Shown here: positions 7,871 through 17,468 of the stretch, piece by piece | Layout: each line of letters begins with the position of its first letter | Position numbering within the stretch: the first letter of the stretch is position 1 | Assembly (NCBI RefSeq): GCF_004745595.1 | Contig: NZ_SRLH01000002.1 | Span: 62,001-126,000, forward strand | Direction: 5' to 3' | Length of the DNA stretch: 64,000 nucleotides | Source of the DNA: Flavobacterium humi | GTDB taxonomy: Bacteria; Bacteroidota; Bacteroidia; Flavobacteriales; Flavobacteriaceae | The notes under the pieces: generated by a model | Told to the model about the DNA's origin: nothing | Database searches by the model: none | Seen by the model: the letters and a program-made list of their open reading frames with translations, nothing else | Position numbers and translations under genes: made by a program

Positions 7871-9652
7871 ATGAAAGAACTTCGTTATTTAAATCCCTAT
7901 TTTGCAAAATACAAATACCATTTTTTGCTGGGGATTATGACAACAATTGCAGCGCAAATATTTTCTCTTTATACTCCTGAACTTATTGGAAATTCTATAG
8001 CTGAGATCGAAAACTATATCAAATCGGGCTCGGCAAACCCTGAGTTTGTCAAAAACCTGTTGTTTAAAAATATCGTTACCATACTCATCACCACATTAAT
8101 TGCGGCCATCCTTACTTTTTTGATGCGCCAAACGCTGATTGTGATGTCCCGACATGTGGAATATGATCTTAAGAATGAAGTTTTCAAAAAATACGAATAC
8201 CTGACCCAGAATTTTTACAAACAGAACCGGACGGGCGACCTGATGAACCGGATTAGCGAGGACGTGGGCCGTGTAAGGATGTACGTGGGCCCGGCTGTCA
8301 TGTATACGATCAATACCGTAATCCGTTTTGCCGTCGTGATTTATTATATGTGCCATACCACTCCTGAAGACCCGGCGGTAGGAATGAAACTGACGTTTTT
8401 TACGATTCTGCCTTTACCGCTTTTAGCTTATTTCATATTCAAATTAAGTACTAAAATCAATCAGAAAAGCACTATTTTCCAACAAAACCTGTCTGCCTTG
8501 TCCAGTTATTCCCAGGAGATTTTTTCAGGGATCAGGGTAATTAAAGCCTATAGCATCGAAGATAAAAAACAGGAAGATTTTGAAAAACTTTCAATGGAAA
8601 GCAATGAAAAAAGTTTGCAATTGGCTAAGGTACAAGCTTATTTCGGCCCTTTGATGCTGTTACTGATAGGAACCAGCAACTTATTGGTCGTTATTTTGGG
8701 AGGGATGATGTACATCAACGGAAGCATCCAGAATATTGGTGTTATTGCCAAATTTGTCCTGTATATTAATATGTTGGTTTGGCCGGTGGCTTCCATCGGA
8801 TGGGTTTCGTCCCTGATTCAGGAAGCGGAAGCCTCGCAAAAAAGGATCAACGAATTCCTGAAAATCGAGCCTGAAATACAAAACGAGAACTTTTCCCCGA
8901 TGGATTTCAAAGGCAACATTACCTTCGAGAACGTATCCCTTACCTATGAAGATACCCATATCAAAGCACTGGACAACATCTCTTTTTCAGTAAAAACGGG
9001 AGAAACCCTGGCTATTATTGGCGGAACCGGATCCGGGAAATCCACCATCATATCCCTTATCAGCCGTTTATACGACCCGACTTCAGGCGTTATTTCGATT
9101 GACGGGATCAAGTTGCCGGAAGCTAATTTGCAACGATTGCGGGACAGCATTGGCGTAGTGCCACAAGAAGCCTTCCTGTTTTCGGACACCATAAAAAACA
9201 ACATCAAGTTCGGAAAAGAAAATGCAACTGATGAAGAAGTAATCAATTCCGCTAAAAACGCAGCCGTCCACGATAATATCATTGATTTTAAGGACCAATA
9301 CGAAACAATTTTGGGCGAAAGGGGAATAACACTTTCCGGCGGCCAAAAGCAACGTGTTTCCATTGCGCGTGCCATAATTAAAAATCCTGAAATCCTGTTG
9401 CTCGACGATTGCCTATCCGCGGTCGATACAGAAACGGAAGAAGCTATTTTAAACAATTTGGAATCGGTTTCCAAGGATAAAACCACCTTAATTGTAAGCC
9501 ACAGGGTTTCATCGGCTAAAAATGCCGACAAAATTATCATCCTTGAACAAGGGAAAATTATTCAGGAAGGCACTCATAATCAGCTAGTAAACCAAGAAGG
9601 CTATTACAAAGAATTGTATTTAAAGCAAATTGCAGAAAAAGAAATGCTCTAA
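7871..9652 (+). CDS. ABC exporter, fused permease and ATPase (MsbA-like)
   Basis: Half-transporter expected to work as a homodimer in the inner membrane. The N-terminal ABC type-1 membrane domain (about residues 15-320) contains roughly six hydrophobic segments, followed by an ATPase domain. Walker A GGTGSGKST is at 384-392, the signature LSGGQKQR at about 488-495, followed by Walker B ILLLDDCLSAVDTETE and the H-loop SHR. At 593 residues it fits lipid or multidrug exporters. The substrate is unknown; MsbA-like lipid flipping and drug export are both possible. It may be followed by readthrough into the DUF3276 gene, though that gene has its own promoter-like sequence. Confidence 0.88.
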   Translation: MKELRYLNPYFAKYKYHFLLGIMTTIAAQIFSLYTPELIGNSIAEIENYIKSGSANPEFVKNLLFKNIVTILITTLIAAILTFLMRQTLIVMSRHVEYDLKNEVFKKYEYLTQNFYKQNRTGDLMNRISEDVGRVRMYVGPAVMYTINTVIRFAVVIYYMCHTTPEDPAVGMKLTFFTILPLPLLAYFIFKLSTKINQKSTIFQQNLSALSSYSQEIFSGIRVIKAYSIEDKKQEDFEKLSMESNEKSLQLAKVQAYFGPLMLLLIGTSNLLVVILGGMMYINGSIQNIGVIAKFVLYINMLVWPVASIGWVSSLIQEAEASQKRINEFLKIEPEIQNENFSPMDFKGNITFENVSLTYEDTHIKALDNISFSVKTGETLAIIGGTGSGKSTIISLISRLYDPTSGVISIDGIKLPEANLQRLRDSIGVVPQEAFLFSDTIKNNIKFGKENATDEEVINSAKNAAVHDNIIDFKDQYETILGERGITLSGGQKQRVSIARAIIKNPEILLLDDCLSAVDTETEEAILNNLESVSKDKTTLIVSHRVSSAKNADKIIILEQGKIIQEGTHNQLVNQEGYYKELYLKQIAEKEML

Positions 9653-9655
9653 ATC

Positions 9656-9686
9656 TTGTTTAGTTGTATTTTTTTTTTCAATTTTG
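9656..9686 (+). promoter_or_regulatory. Candidate promoter for the DUF3276 gene
   Basis: TTG (9656-9658), 20 bases, CAATTTTG (9679-9686); C instead of T in the first -7 position. It supports translation from 9718 and not from the upstream in-frame ATG at 9664. Confidence 0.35.
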
Positions 9687-9717
9687 GGAAACAAACAACC
9701 CTAAATTGATTGATAGA

Positions 9718-10098
9718 ATGAATATGAACGAACACGACATGTTAGAAAAAGAAGAAATTTTTTCTAAGGTACTCCGAGCTGGAAGAAGGACCTATTTCTT
9801 TGATGTACGCTCAACAAAAGCGGACGACTACTACATCACTATCACTGAAAGTAAAAAATTCACTGAAGAAGATGGCTCTTTCCACTTCAAAAAGCATAAA
9901 ATCTATTTGTATAAAGAAGATTTTGCTGCATTTACAGACATTCTTGGTGAAATGACCTCTTACGTCCTGAACAACAAAGGAGAAGAAGTAATTTCAGAAA
10001 GACATCAGAAAGATTTCAAGAAAGAATACAATACCGAAACTGCGGAAGAAACAAAAACTACCGGAAGCTTTACGGATATCGATTTTGACGATATCTAA
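9718..10098 (+). CDS. DUF3276 (PUR-alpha-like) nucleic-acid-binding protein
   Basis: 126 residues from the ATG at 9718 (a further in-frame ATG at 9739 is also possible). The segment EEIFSKVLRAGRRTYFFDVRSTKADDYYITITESKK is the hallmark of DUF3276, the bacterial PUR-repeat family found in Bacteroidota and spirochaetes. PUR repeats bind single-stranded purine-rich DNA or RNA. The C-terminus is acidic and ends in DIDFDDI. I prefer 9718 over 9664 because the 18 extra codons of the longer frame lie over a promoter-like sequence and a run of T bases and do not resemble family members. Confidence 0.85.
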   Translation: MNMNEHDMLEKEEIFSKVLRAGRRTYFFDVRSTKADDYYITITESKKFTEEDGSFHFKKHKIYLYKEDFAAFTDILGEMTSYVLNNKGEEVISERHQKDFKKEYNTETAEETKTTGSFTDIDFDDI

Positions 10099-10115
10099 CA
10101 GCCCAAAATCATAAA

Positions 10116-10154
10116 TAAAAAGCCTGAAATAATTATTATTTCGGGCTTTTTTTA
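10116..10154. terminator. Bidirectional terminator
   Basis: Stem AGCCTGAAATAAT (10121-10133) / ATTATTTCGGGCT (10135-10147), one G-U pair, with A tract before and T tract after. Lies between the convergent DUF3276 and csaA genes. Confidence 0.88.
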
Positions 10155-10173
10155 TTGATATAAATGATAATGT

Positions 10174-10515
10174 TTATCCTATCCTCAAACCATTGCTGAC
10201 CTTCATATCGGAAGACAGCAATACAATATCATTGTCCTCTCCTACCGAACCCAGGACCAGGCATTCGCTCATAAAATTGCCTATTTGTTTTGCCGGGAAA
10301 TTGACCACAGCCACAATCTGCTTGCCTATAAGCGCTTCTTTCTTGTAGCGCCTGGTAATTTGTGCTGAAGATTTTTTAAGGCCAATTTCGACCCCAAAAT
10401 CAATGAGAAGCTGATAGGCGGGTTTGTTGGCTTTGGGGAAATCATTAACATCAATAATCGTTCCTATGTGCATGGCCACTTTTTCGAAATCGTTCCAGGT
10501 AATTGTTTCCATCAT
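10174..10515 (-). CDS. csaA: CsaA-type tRNA-binding protein
   Basis: 113-residue protein consisting of a single tRNA-binding OB-fold, as in CsaA and the C-terminal domain of some methionyl-tRNA synthetases. Matches to the family include FEKVAMHIGTI at the start, KKSSAQIT and the core VVNFPAKQIGNFMSECLVLG. CsaA has been described as a chaperone with export-related activity and binds tRNA in vitro; its cellular role is not settled. It starts with two consecutive Met codons (10515 or 10512). The terminator of secDF lies immediately upstream, so it is transcribed independently. Confidence 0.88.
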   Translation of the reverse strand: MMETITWNDFEKVAMHIGTIIDVNDFPKANKPAYQLLIDFGVEIGLKKSSAQITRRYKKEALIGKQIVAVVNFPAKQIGNFMSECLVLGSVGEDNDIVLLSSDMKVSNGLRIG

Positions 10516-10540
10516 TATTTGTTTTGAGGATTGCTAAAAT

Positions 10541-10572
10541 AAAAAAATGCCTCCGAATTTGGAGGCATTTTT
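10541..10572 (-). terminator. Terminator of secDF
   Basis: Stem AAATGCCTCC / GGAGGCATTT (10545-10554 / 10561-10570) with a T run on the minus strand. Confidence 0.9.
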
Positions 10573-10592
10573 TATAGTAAAATCTAAAAAGA

Positions 10593-13562
10593 TTATTTGT
10601 TCAATTCTGCGTGTCTTCTTTCGATTTCTTCTTTATCTGCTTTAGGCATAGTATCAACCAATACCGGTGTAGCGATGAATAAAGATGAATATGTTCCTAC
10701 AGCGATACCTACAAGCATCGCGAAGATGAATCCTCTGATAGATTCTCCACCGAAAATAAACATGATCAACAATACCAACAACATCGTCAATGACGTATTG
10801 ATTGTTCTTGATAACGTTGTATTGATCGAATCGTTTACAATATGGTTGAAATTCCCTTTGGTTTTACCGGCAAGGAATTCCCTGATCCTGTCAAATACAA
10901 TAACGGTGTCATTCATCGAGTATCCGATAACAGTAAGGATCGCCGCAATGAAATGCTGGTCCATTTCCATATGGAAAGGCATAAATTTATAACACAAGGA
11001 GTAAATACCCAATACGAAGATAACGTCGTGCGCAACCGCAGCAAGTGCCCCTAATGAATATCCTAACTTACGGAAAGAAACCACTAAGTATAACGCCACT
11101 ACCAACATCGCTCCGATAACAGCCCAGAAAGAGTTTGTTTTGATATCCGCAGAAATAGCAGGGCTGATTTTTGAAGCCTGTAACACTCCGAGTTTCTTAC
11201 CTTCATAGATATTGATGAATGAATCGTAAGTCATGTTTGAAGTATAATGTTTCTTCAACACCTCGTATAATTTTTGGTTCACTTCTTTATCTACTGCTAC
11301 ACCTTCGTCTTCGATTTTGTATTTGGTAGTAATTTTAAGCTGGTCATCCGTACCGAAAACTTTTGCTTCCGCACTTCCGAATACTGCTGACAATTCGTGT
11401 GAAATCTCAGAAGCTTCAACCGTTTTTTCAAATTTAACCTGGAAAGTCCTTCCACCTACAAAATCCACACCTTCATCCAATCCGTTGATAAAGAAAATCG
11501 AAACGAAAGAAACGATAACTACCAATGAAGAGAAAATATAAGTTCCACGTTTGATTTTCAAATAATCAAAGTTGAATCCTGTGAACCATGTTTTAGACCA
11601 GCTGTTCGCAAACTGAAGGTTAGAATTGTTTCTAACGGCTCTGTCCAGGAAGATTCTTGTAATGAAGATTGAAGTAAATAAAGAGGTTACGATACCAATC
11701 AATAATGTCAATGCGAATCCTTTGATAGGTCCTGTTCCGAAAATGTACAAGATAGAACCTGTAAGGATGTGCGTAACGTTCGCATCAATAATAGAACGCA
11801 TAGCACCCGTCCAGCTGAATGATTTTTTAACCGCTTCGTCCAGGCTCAAGCCGGCTCTCAATTCTTCTTTTGCCCTTTCATAGATAATAATGTTGGCATC
11901 TACCGCCGTACCCATTGTTAAAACGATACCTGCAATACCCGGCAATGTCAATACAAAACCGAAACTTGCCATTACTCCGAAAAGGAACAATAAGTTGACT
12001 GCCAATGCAATATTTGCATACCATCCTGATTTACCGTAGTAAACCAACATCCATAAAGAAACCAGTAATAAACCTACGATAGAAGAATTCAAACCGCTAT
12101 CGATTGCTTTTTGGCCTAAAGATGGCCCTACTACATCAGACTGAACGATTTCTGCAGCTGCTGGTAATTTACCGGCACGCAATACGTTCGCTAAATCTTT
12201 AGTTTCTTCTACTGTGAAAACCCCTGAAATCTCAGAACGTCCTCCGGCAATTGGCCCACTGGTAACACCAGGAGCTGAATAAACGATATCATCCAGAACA
12301 ATAGCGATATTGCTTTGCTGCGTATATGCTTTTCCTGTTAATTCTTCCCAGATTCTTGCCCCGGCACCGTTCATCTGCATGGTAACAGACGGTTTACCCA
12401 TTTGGTTGAAGTCGTCTTTTGCATCAATGATCACACCACCGCTCAAAGGAGGAGTATTGGTTCTGTTTCCTTTAATAGCATATAATTCAACTACTTCACC
12501 GGCTTTATCATTTGGTTTACCCCATAATAATTTAACATCGGATAAATTACCAGGCAATAATGCTTTAATATCGGTACGTTTGAAATATTTATTGATTGTA
12601 GCCGTATCTTTAGTATTGGCATAACCCAAAACCGGGCCGCCTTGCTGATTTGGCATGAATTTTTCAAATAAAGGATTGTTCCCTTTTTTGGCAGCAGCCG
12701 AATCTTTTGATTTGTTTCCTAATAAACCTGTAATTTTAGATTCTTTGGCATTCGTAGAATCCGTTTTAACTTCAACAGTTTTTTCCGTTTTTTTCAACGC
12801 CTCGTTAACAGACATCAAATAAGTTCCTACTTCTTCTACCTTATATGTTTCCCAAAACTCTAATTGAGCTGTACTTGAAAGTAATTTTTTAGCACGATCC
12901 ACATCTTTCGCACCAGGAAGCTCGATAAGGATACGTCCTGTACTTCCTAATTTAACGATATTAGGTTGTGTTACACCAAATTTGTCGATACGCTCACGCA
13001 ATACTCTAAAAGCACTTTCAATAGATTCTTCAACTTTTTTATTGATTACTTTTTTTACCTCTGCATCAGACATTTGGATTTTGATCTCATCCGATAGGTT
13101 CCTGTTTCCAAAAACATCCGGCGATGCCAATTTTGTTGTTCCGTTTGAAACTTCATCAAAAGCAACATAAAACGCATCAAGAAAAGATTGATTTCCTTGT
13201 TGGTTCTTTTTAGCGTCGGCTAAAGCTTTGTTAAAAACAGGATTTGTGGTATTGTTTGCCAATTGCTTCAATACGTCTTTAACCGAAATCTGCAATATCA
13301 CGTTGATACCACCTTCCAAGTCAAGACCTTTGTTGATTTGCTTTGTTTTAACCTGATCGTAAGTAAAATCTAAAACTCCAAGATTGAAAACTTTTTGCTT
13401 TCCAATCGAATCTAGATATTTCACTTCTTTTTCCTGGTTCCCGTTTGCAAATTGCTTTGCATCGCTCTTAACTTTGTTAGCAACAAAAGTGAAGGAAAGT
13501 TGGTAAATACTTACCACTGCAAAAATTATTGCAATAAATTTAATAAGTCCTCTATTCTGCAT
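10593..13562 (-). CDS. secDF: Protein translocase SecDF (fused SecD and SecF)
   Basis: Proton-driven auxiliary of the Sec translocon in the inner membrane. The 989 residues comprise an N-terminal SecD half with the large periplasmic P1 domain (about 60-480), six membrane segments (about 500-680, including GLNSSIVGLLLVSLWMLVYY and the DANIIIYER motif), and a SecF half (about 690-980) with the second GYSMNDTVIVFDRIRE motif. The fusion is normal for Bacteroidota. A poorly conserved stretch rich in Lys, Asn and Ala (about residues 260-300) interrupts P1. It has its own promoter and terminator. Confidence 0.95.
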   Translation of the reverse strand: MQNRGLIKFIAIIFAVVSIYQLSFTFVANKVKSDAKQFANGNQEKEVKYLDSIGKQKVFNLGVLDFTYDQVKTKQINKGLDLEGGINVILQISVKDVLKQLANNTTNPVFNKALADAKKNQQGNQSFLDAFYVAFDEVSNGTTKLASPDVFGNRNLSDEIKIQMSDAEVKKVINKKVEESIESAFRVLRERIDKFGVTQPNIVKLGSTGRILIELPGAKDVDRAKKLLSSTAQLEFWETYKVEEVGTYLMSVNEALKKTEKTVEVKTDSTNAKESKITGLLGNKSKDSAAAKKGNNPLFEKFMPNQQGGPVLGYANTKDTATINKYFKRTDIKALLPGNLSDVKLLWGKPNDKAGEVVELYAIKGNRTNTPPLSGGVIIDAKDDFNQMGKPSVTMQMNGAGARIWEELTGKAYTQQSNIAIVLDDIVYSAPGVTSGPIAGGRSEISGVFTVEETKDLANVLRAGKLPAAAEIVQSDVVGPSLGQKAIDSGLNSSIVGLLLVSLWMLVYYGKSGWYANIALAVNLLFLFGVMASFGFVLTLPGIAGIVLTMGTAVDANIIIYERAKEELRAGLSLDEAVKKSFSWTGAMRSIIDANVTHILTGSILYIFGTGPIKGFALTLLIGIVTSLFTSIFITRIFLDRAVRNNSNLQFANSWSKTWFTGFNFDYLKIKRGTYIFSSLVVIVSFVSIFFINGLDEGVDFVGGRTFQVKFEKTVEASEISHELSAVFGSAEAKVFGTDDQLKITTKYKIEDEGVAVDKEVNQKLYEVLKKHYTSNMTYDSFINIYEGKKLGVLQASKISPAISADIKTNSFWAVIGAMLVVALYLVVSFRKLGYSLGALAAVAHDVIFVLGIYSLCYKFMPFHMEMDQHFIAAILTVIGYSMNDTVIVFDRIREFLAGKTKGNFNHIVNDSINTTLSRTINTSLTMLLVLLIMFIFGGESIRGFIFAMLVGIAVGTYSSLFIATPVLVDTMPKADKEEIERRHAELNK

Positions 13563-13655
13563 TCTGTGTAAAAATTAATTAATTCTTTCTTGTTTGGTTT
13601 TGGGTTTATTCCATAGAAATAGAACAAAACAGTTTACTCCATTTTATAAAACGTG

Positions 13656-13686
13656 CAAATATATAATACTGAATACGATTAACCAA
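13656..13686 (-). promoter_or_regulatory. Bacteroidota-type promoter for secDF
   Basis: Minus strand: TTG (13686-13684), 20 bases, TATATTTG (13663-13656), an exact TAnnTTTG match. The leader to the ATG is about 90 bases. Confidence 0.55.
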
Positions 13687-13702
13687 TTTATTTATTGATT
13701 AA

Positions 13703-13738
13703 TATGAAAAAAAAGACTGCAAAAAAAGCAGTCTTTTT
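13703..13738 (-). terminator. Terminator of mdh
   Basis: Stem AAAAGACTGC (13711-13720) / GCAGTCTTTT (13728-13737) with a T run on the minus strand. Confidence 0.88.
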
Positions 13739-13755
13739 AGTTTATTTTGAAAAGT

Positions 13756-14691
13756 TTATCCTAAGATAGTATTCAAGGCATCATTCATGCTGCGGACAGC
13801 ATCTGCACTTTTGGAAAATAAGGCTTTTTCGGCATCGTTTAATTTAATATCAACAATTTCTTCCACACCGTTTTTACCGATAATACATGGCACGCCTATG
13901 CAAATGTCATTTTGCCCGTACTCACCTTCTACAAATACGGAACAGGCAATCATTTTTCTTTGGTTATTCAAGATACTGTCTACAAGGTACGCTACGGAAG
14001 CTCCCGGTGCATACCAAGCGGATGTCCCTAACAAAGCCGTAAGGGTTGCTCCTCCAACCATAGTATCGGCAGCAACTTTATCCAATTGCTCCTGAGACAA
14101 AAATTGAGAAACCGGAATACCGTTATACGAAGCCAAACGGGTCAAAGGAATCATAGTCGTATCTCCGTGGCCTCCTATTACCATTGCCGAGATATCGTTT
14201 GCAGGTTTATCCAAAGCTAGCGACAGATATGTTCTGAAACGGGAACTGTCTAACGCTCCACCCATTCCGATGATTCGGTTTTTAGGCAATCCTAATGATT
14301 TGAATGCCAGGTATGTCATTGTATCCATTGGGTTGGAAACAATCACGAAAATAGCATTAGGCGAATGCTGCAATAAACTTTCAGCAACAGATTTTACAAT
14401 CCCGGCATTGATCCCGATAAGTTCCTCACGGGTCATTCCCGGTTTTCTTGGGATTCCGGAAGTGATCACCACCACATCACTGTTAGCTGTTTTGGAATAA
14501 TCGTTCGTAACACCTGAAACTCTTGTATTGTATCCTGTGTTTGTAGCACACTGCATGATATCCAACGCCTTACCTTCGGCAAAACCTTCCCTGATATCCA
14601 ACAATACGATTTCACTGGCAATACTTCTATAAGCAATAGCATCGGCACAAGTAGCCCCTACATTTCCTGCTCCTACAATGGTAACTTTCAT
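13756..14691 (-). CDS. mdh: Malate dehydrogenase (LDH-like type)
   Basis: NAD-dependent interconversion of malate and oxaloacetate in the TCA cycle. 311 residues, with the Rossmann fingerprint GAGNVGAT at 7-14 and the active-site histidine in GGHGDTTMIP. The specificity loop reads GIPRKPGMTR; the Arg following the proline is the residue that marks malate rather than lactate dehydrogenases. It lies 53 bases downstream of gyrB on the same strand and may be co-transcribed with it; I see no terminator between them. A strong terminator follows. Confidence 0.95.
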   Translation of the reverse strand: MKVTIVGAGNVGATCADAIAYRSIASEIVLLDIREGFAEGKALDIMQCATNTGYNTRVSGVTNDYSKTANSDVVVITSGIPRKPGMTREELIGINAGIVKSVAESLLQHSPNAIFVIVSNPMDTMTYLAFKSLGLPKNRIIGMGGALDSSRFRTYLSLALDKPANDISAMVIGGHGDTTMIPLTRLASYNGIPVSQFLSQEQLDKVAADTMVGGATLTALLGTSAWYAPGASVAYLVDSILNNQRKMIACSVFVEGEYGQNDICIGVPCIIGKNGVEEIVDIKLNDAEKALFSKSADAVRSMNDALNTILG

Positions 14692-14744
14692 TTTTTTAAA
14701 TGTTTATTCGGTTATTTTGGTTTTTGGTTATATTAAATTACTGC

Positions 14745-16691
<1,947 letters not shown>

Positions 16692-16812
16692 TTATCGTAA
16701 TGTATTTTTTTGTATAACACGCAAATATATAAAAACGAACCTTCTTTTGTTAGAATAATACCCCAAAATACCTTGAAGTTATTAACATTTTATGAAGAGT
16801 TTTTAGGATGAA

Positions 16813-17366
16813 AAGAGGAAAGAGAAAAGAAAAAAGAGCATAGATGAAAGAACATAGACAGGCAGAAAGGAAATTGACAATTACATCACGAAAAATGCTC
16901 TTACATCAGTGAAATGAGCAATTACATCACGAAAAACGCTCTTACATCAGCGAAATAGACATTTACATCAGTGAAATGAACAATTACATCACGAAAAACA
17001 TTCTTACATCAGCGAAATAGGCATTTACATCAGTGAAATGAACAATTACATCACGAAAATAGATAATTACATCACGGAAAATGCTCTTACATCAGCGAAA
17101 TAGGCATTTACATCAGTGAAATGAACAATTACATCATGAGTTTTTCTTTTTGTTTCTTTCTTTTGTCTTGATACAAACCGAAGTATGAGGTTCAGAGAAC
17201 ACCGATAAAAATAAATTTGTGGTGAACTAAAAGAAACAAAAGGGCGGAGTGGAAAGCTTGGAAAGATTGGTTTTTAATTCGCTAATTAACCAATTCGCTC
17301 ATCAATTCCATTACAAAACATGTCTACTCTTTCCTCTATGTTCTATGCTCTATGTTCTTTCCTCTT
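16813..17366. repeat. Imperfect inverted repeats flanking the 20/21-bp array
   Basis: Three short blocks on the left recur as reverse complements, in reverse order, on the right: AAGAGGAAAGA (16813-16823 / 17356-17366), AGAGCATAGA (16835-16844 / 17342-17351) and AACATAGA (16851-16858 / 17335-17342). Spacers differ. The arms are low-complexity purine- and pyrimidine-rich sequence, which weakens the case. A further pair inside (CTTTTTGTTTCTTT near 17147-17159 and AAAAGAAACAAAAG at 17229-17242) is also nearly complementary. The remaining 16686-17468 sequence holds no gene I can support. Confidence 0.5.
16881..17148. repeat. Array of 13 contiguous 20/21-bp repeats
   Basis: The octamer TTACATCA begins at 16881, 16901, 16922, 16942, 16963, 16984, 17004, 17025, 17046, 17067, 17087, 17108 and 17129, so the steps are 20 or 21 bases, close to two helical turns. 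After the octamer, units alternate between two kinds: CGAAAA-type and G(T/C)GAAAT-type. There are no unique spacers, so it is not a CRISPR array, and the period is not a multiple of three, so it does not encode a peptide repeat. It lies between the divergent gyrB and histidine kinase genes. Confidence 0.92.
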
Positions 17367-17468
17367 CAACACATCCATAAGGGGAAATACCCTAAATGGC
17401 GGAAAAATTATTTTATCTGGCGGAAATGGATACTTTTGCTGAAAAGTATTTTACGATCAATGCTTACA

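Noticed and set aside
16881..17148. Possible CRISPR array
   Set aside because: Units of 20-21 bases are directly contiguous, with no unique spacers, and no cas gene is near.
17352..17468. Upstream in-frame start of the histidine kinase
   Set aside because: It would put 39 residues ahead of a good lipoprotein signal and overlaps the inverted-repeat block.
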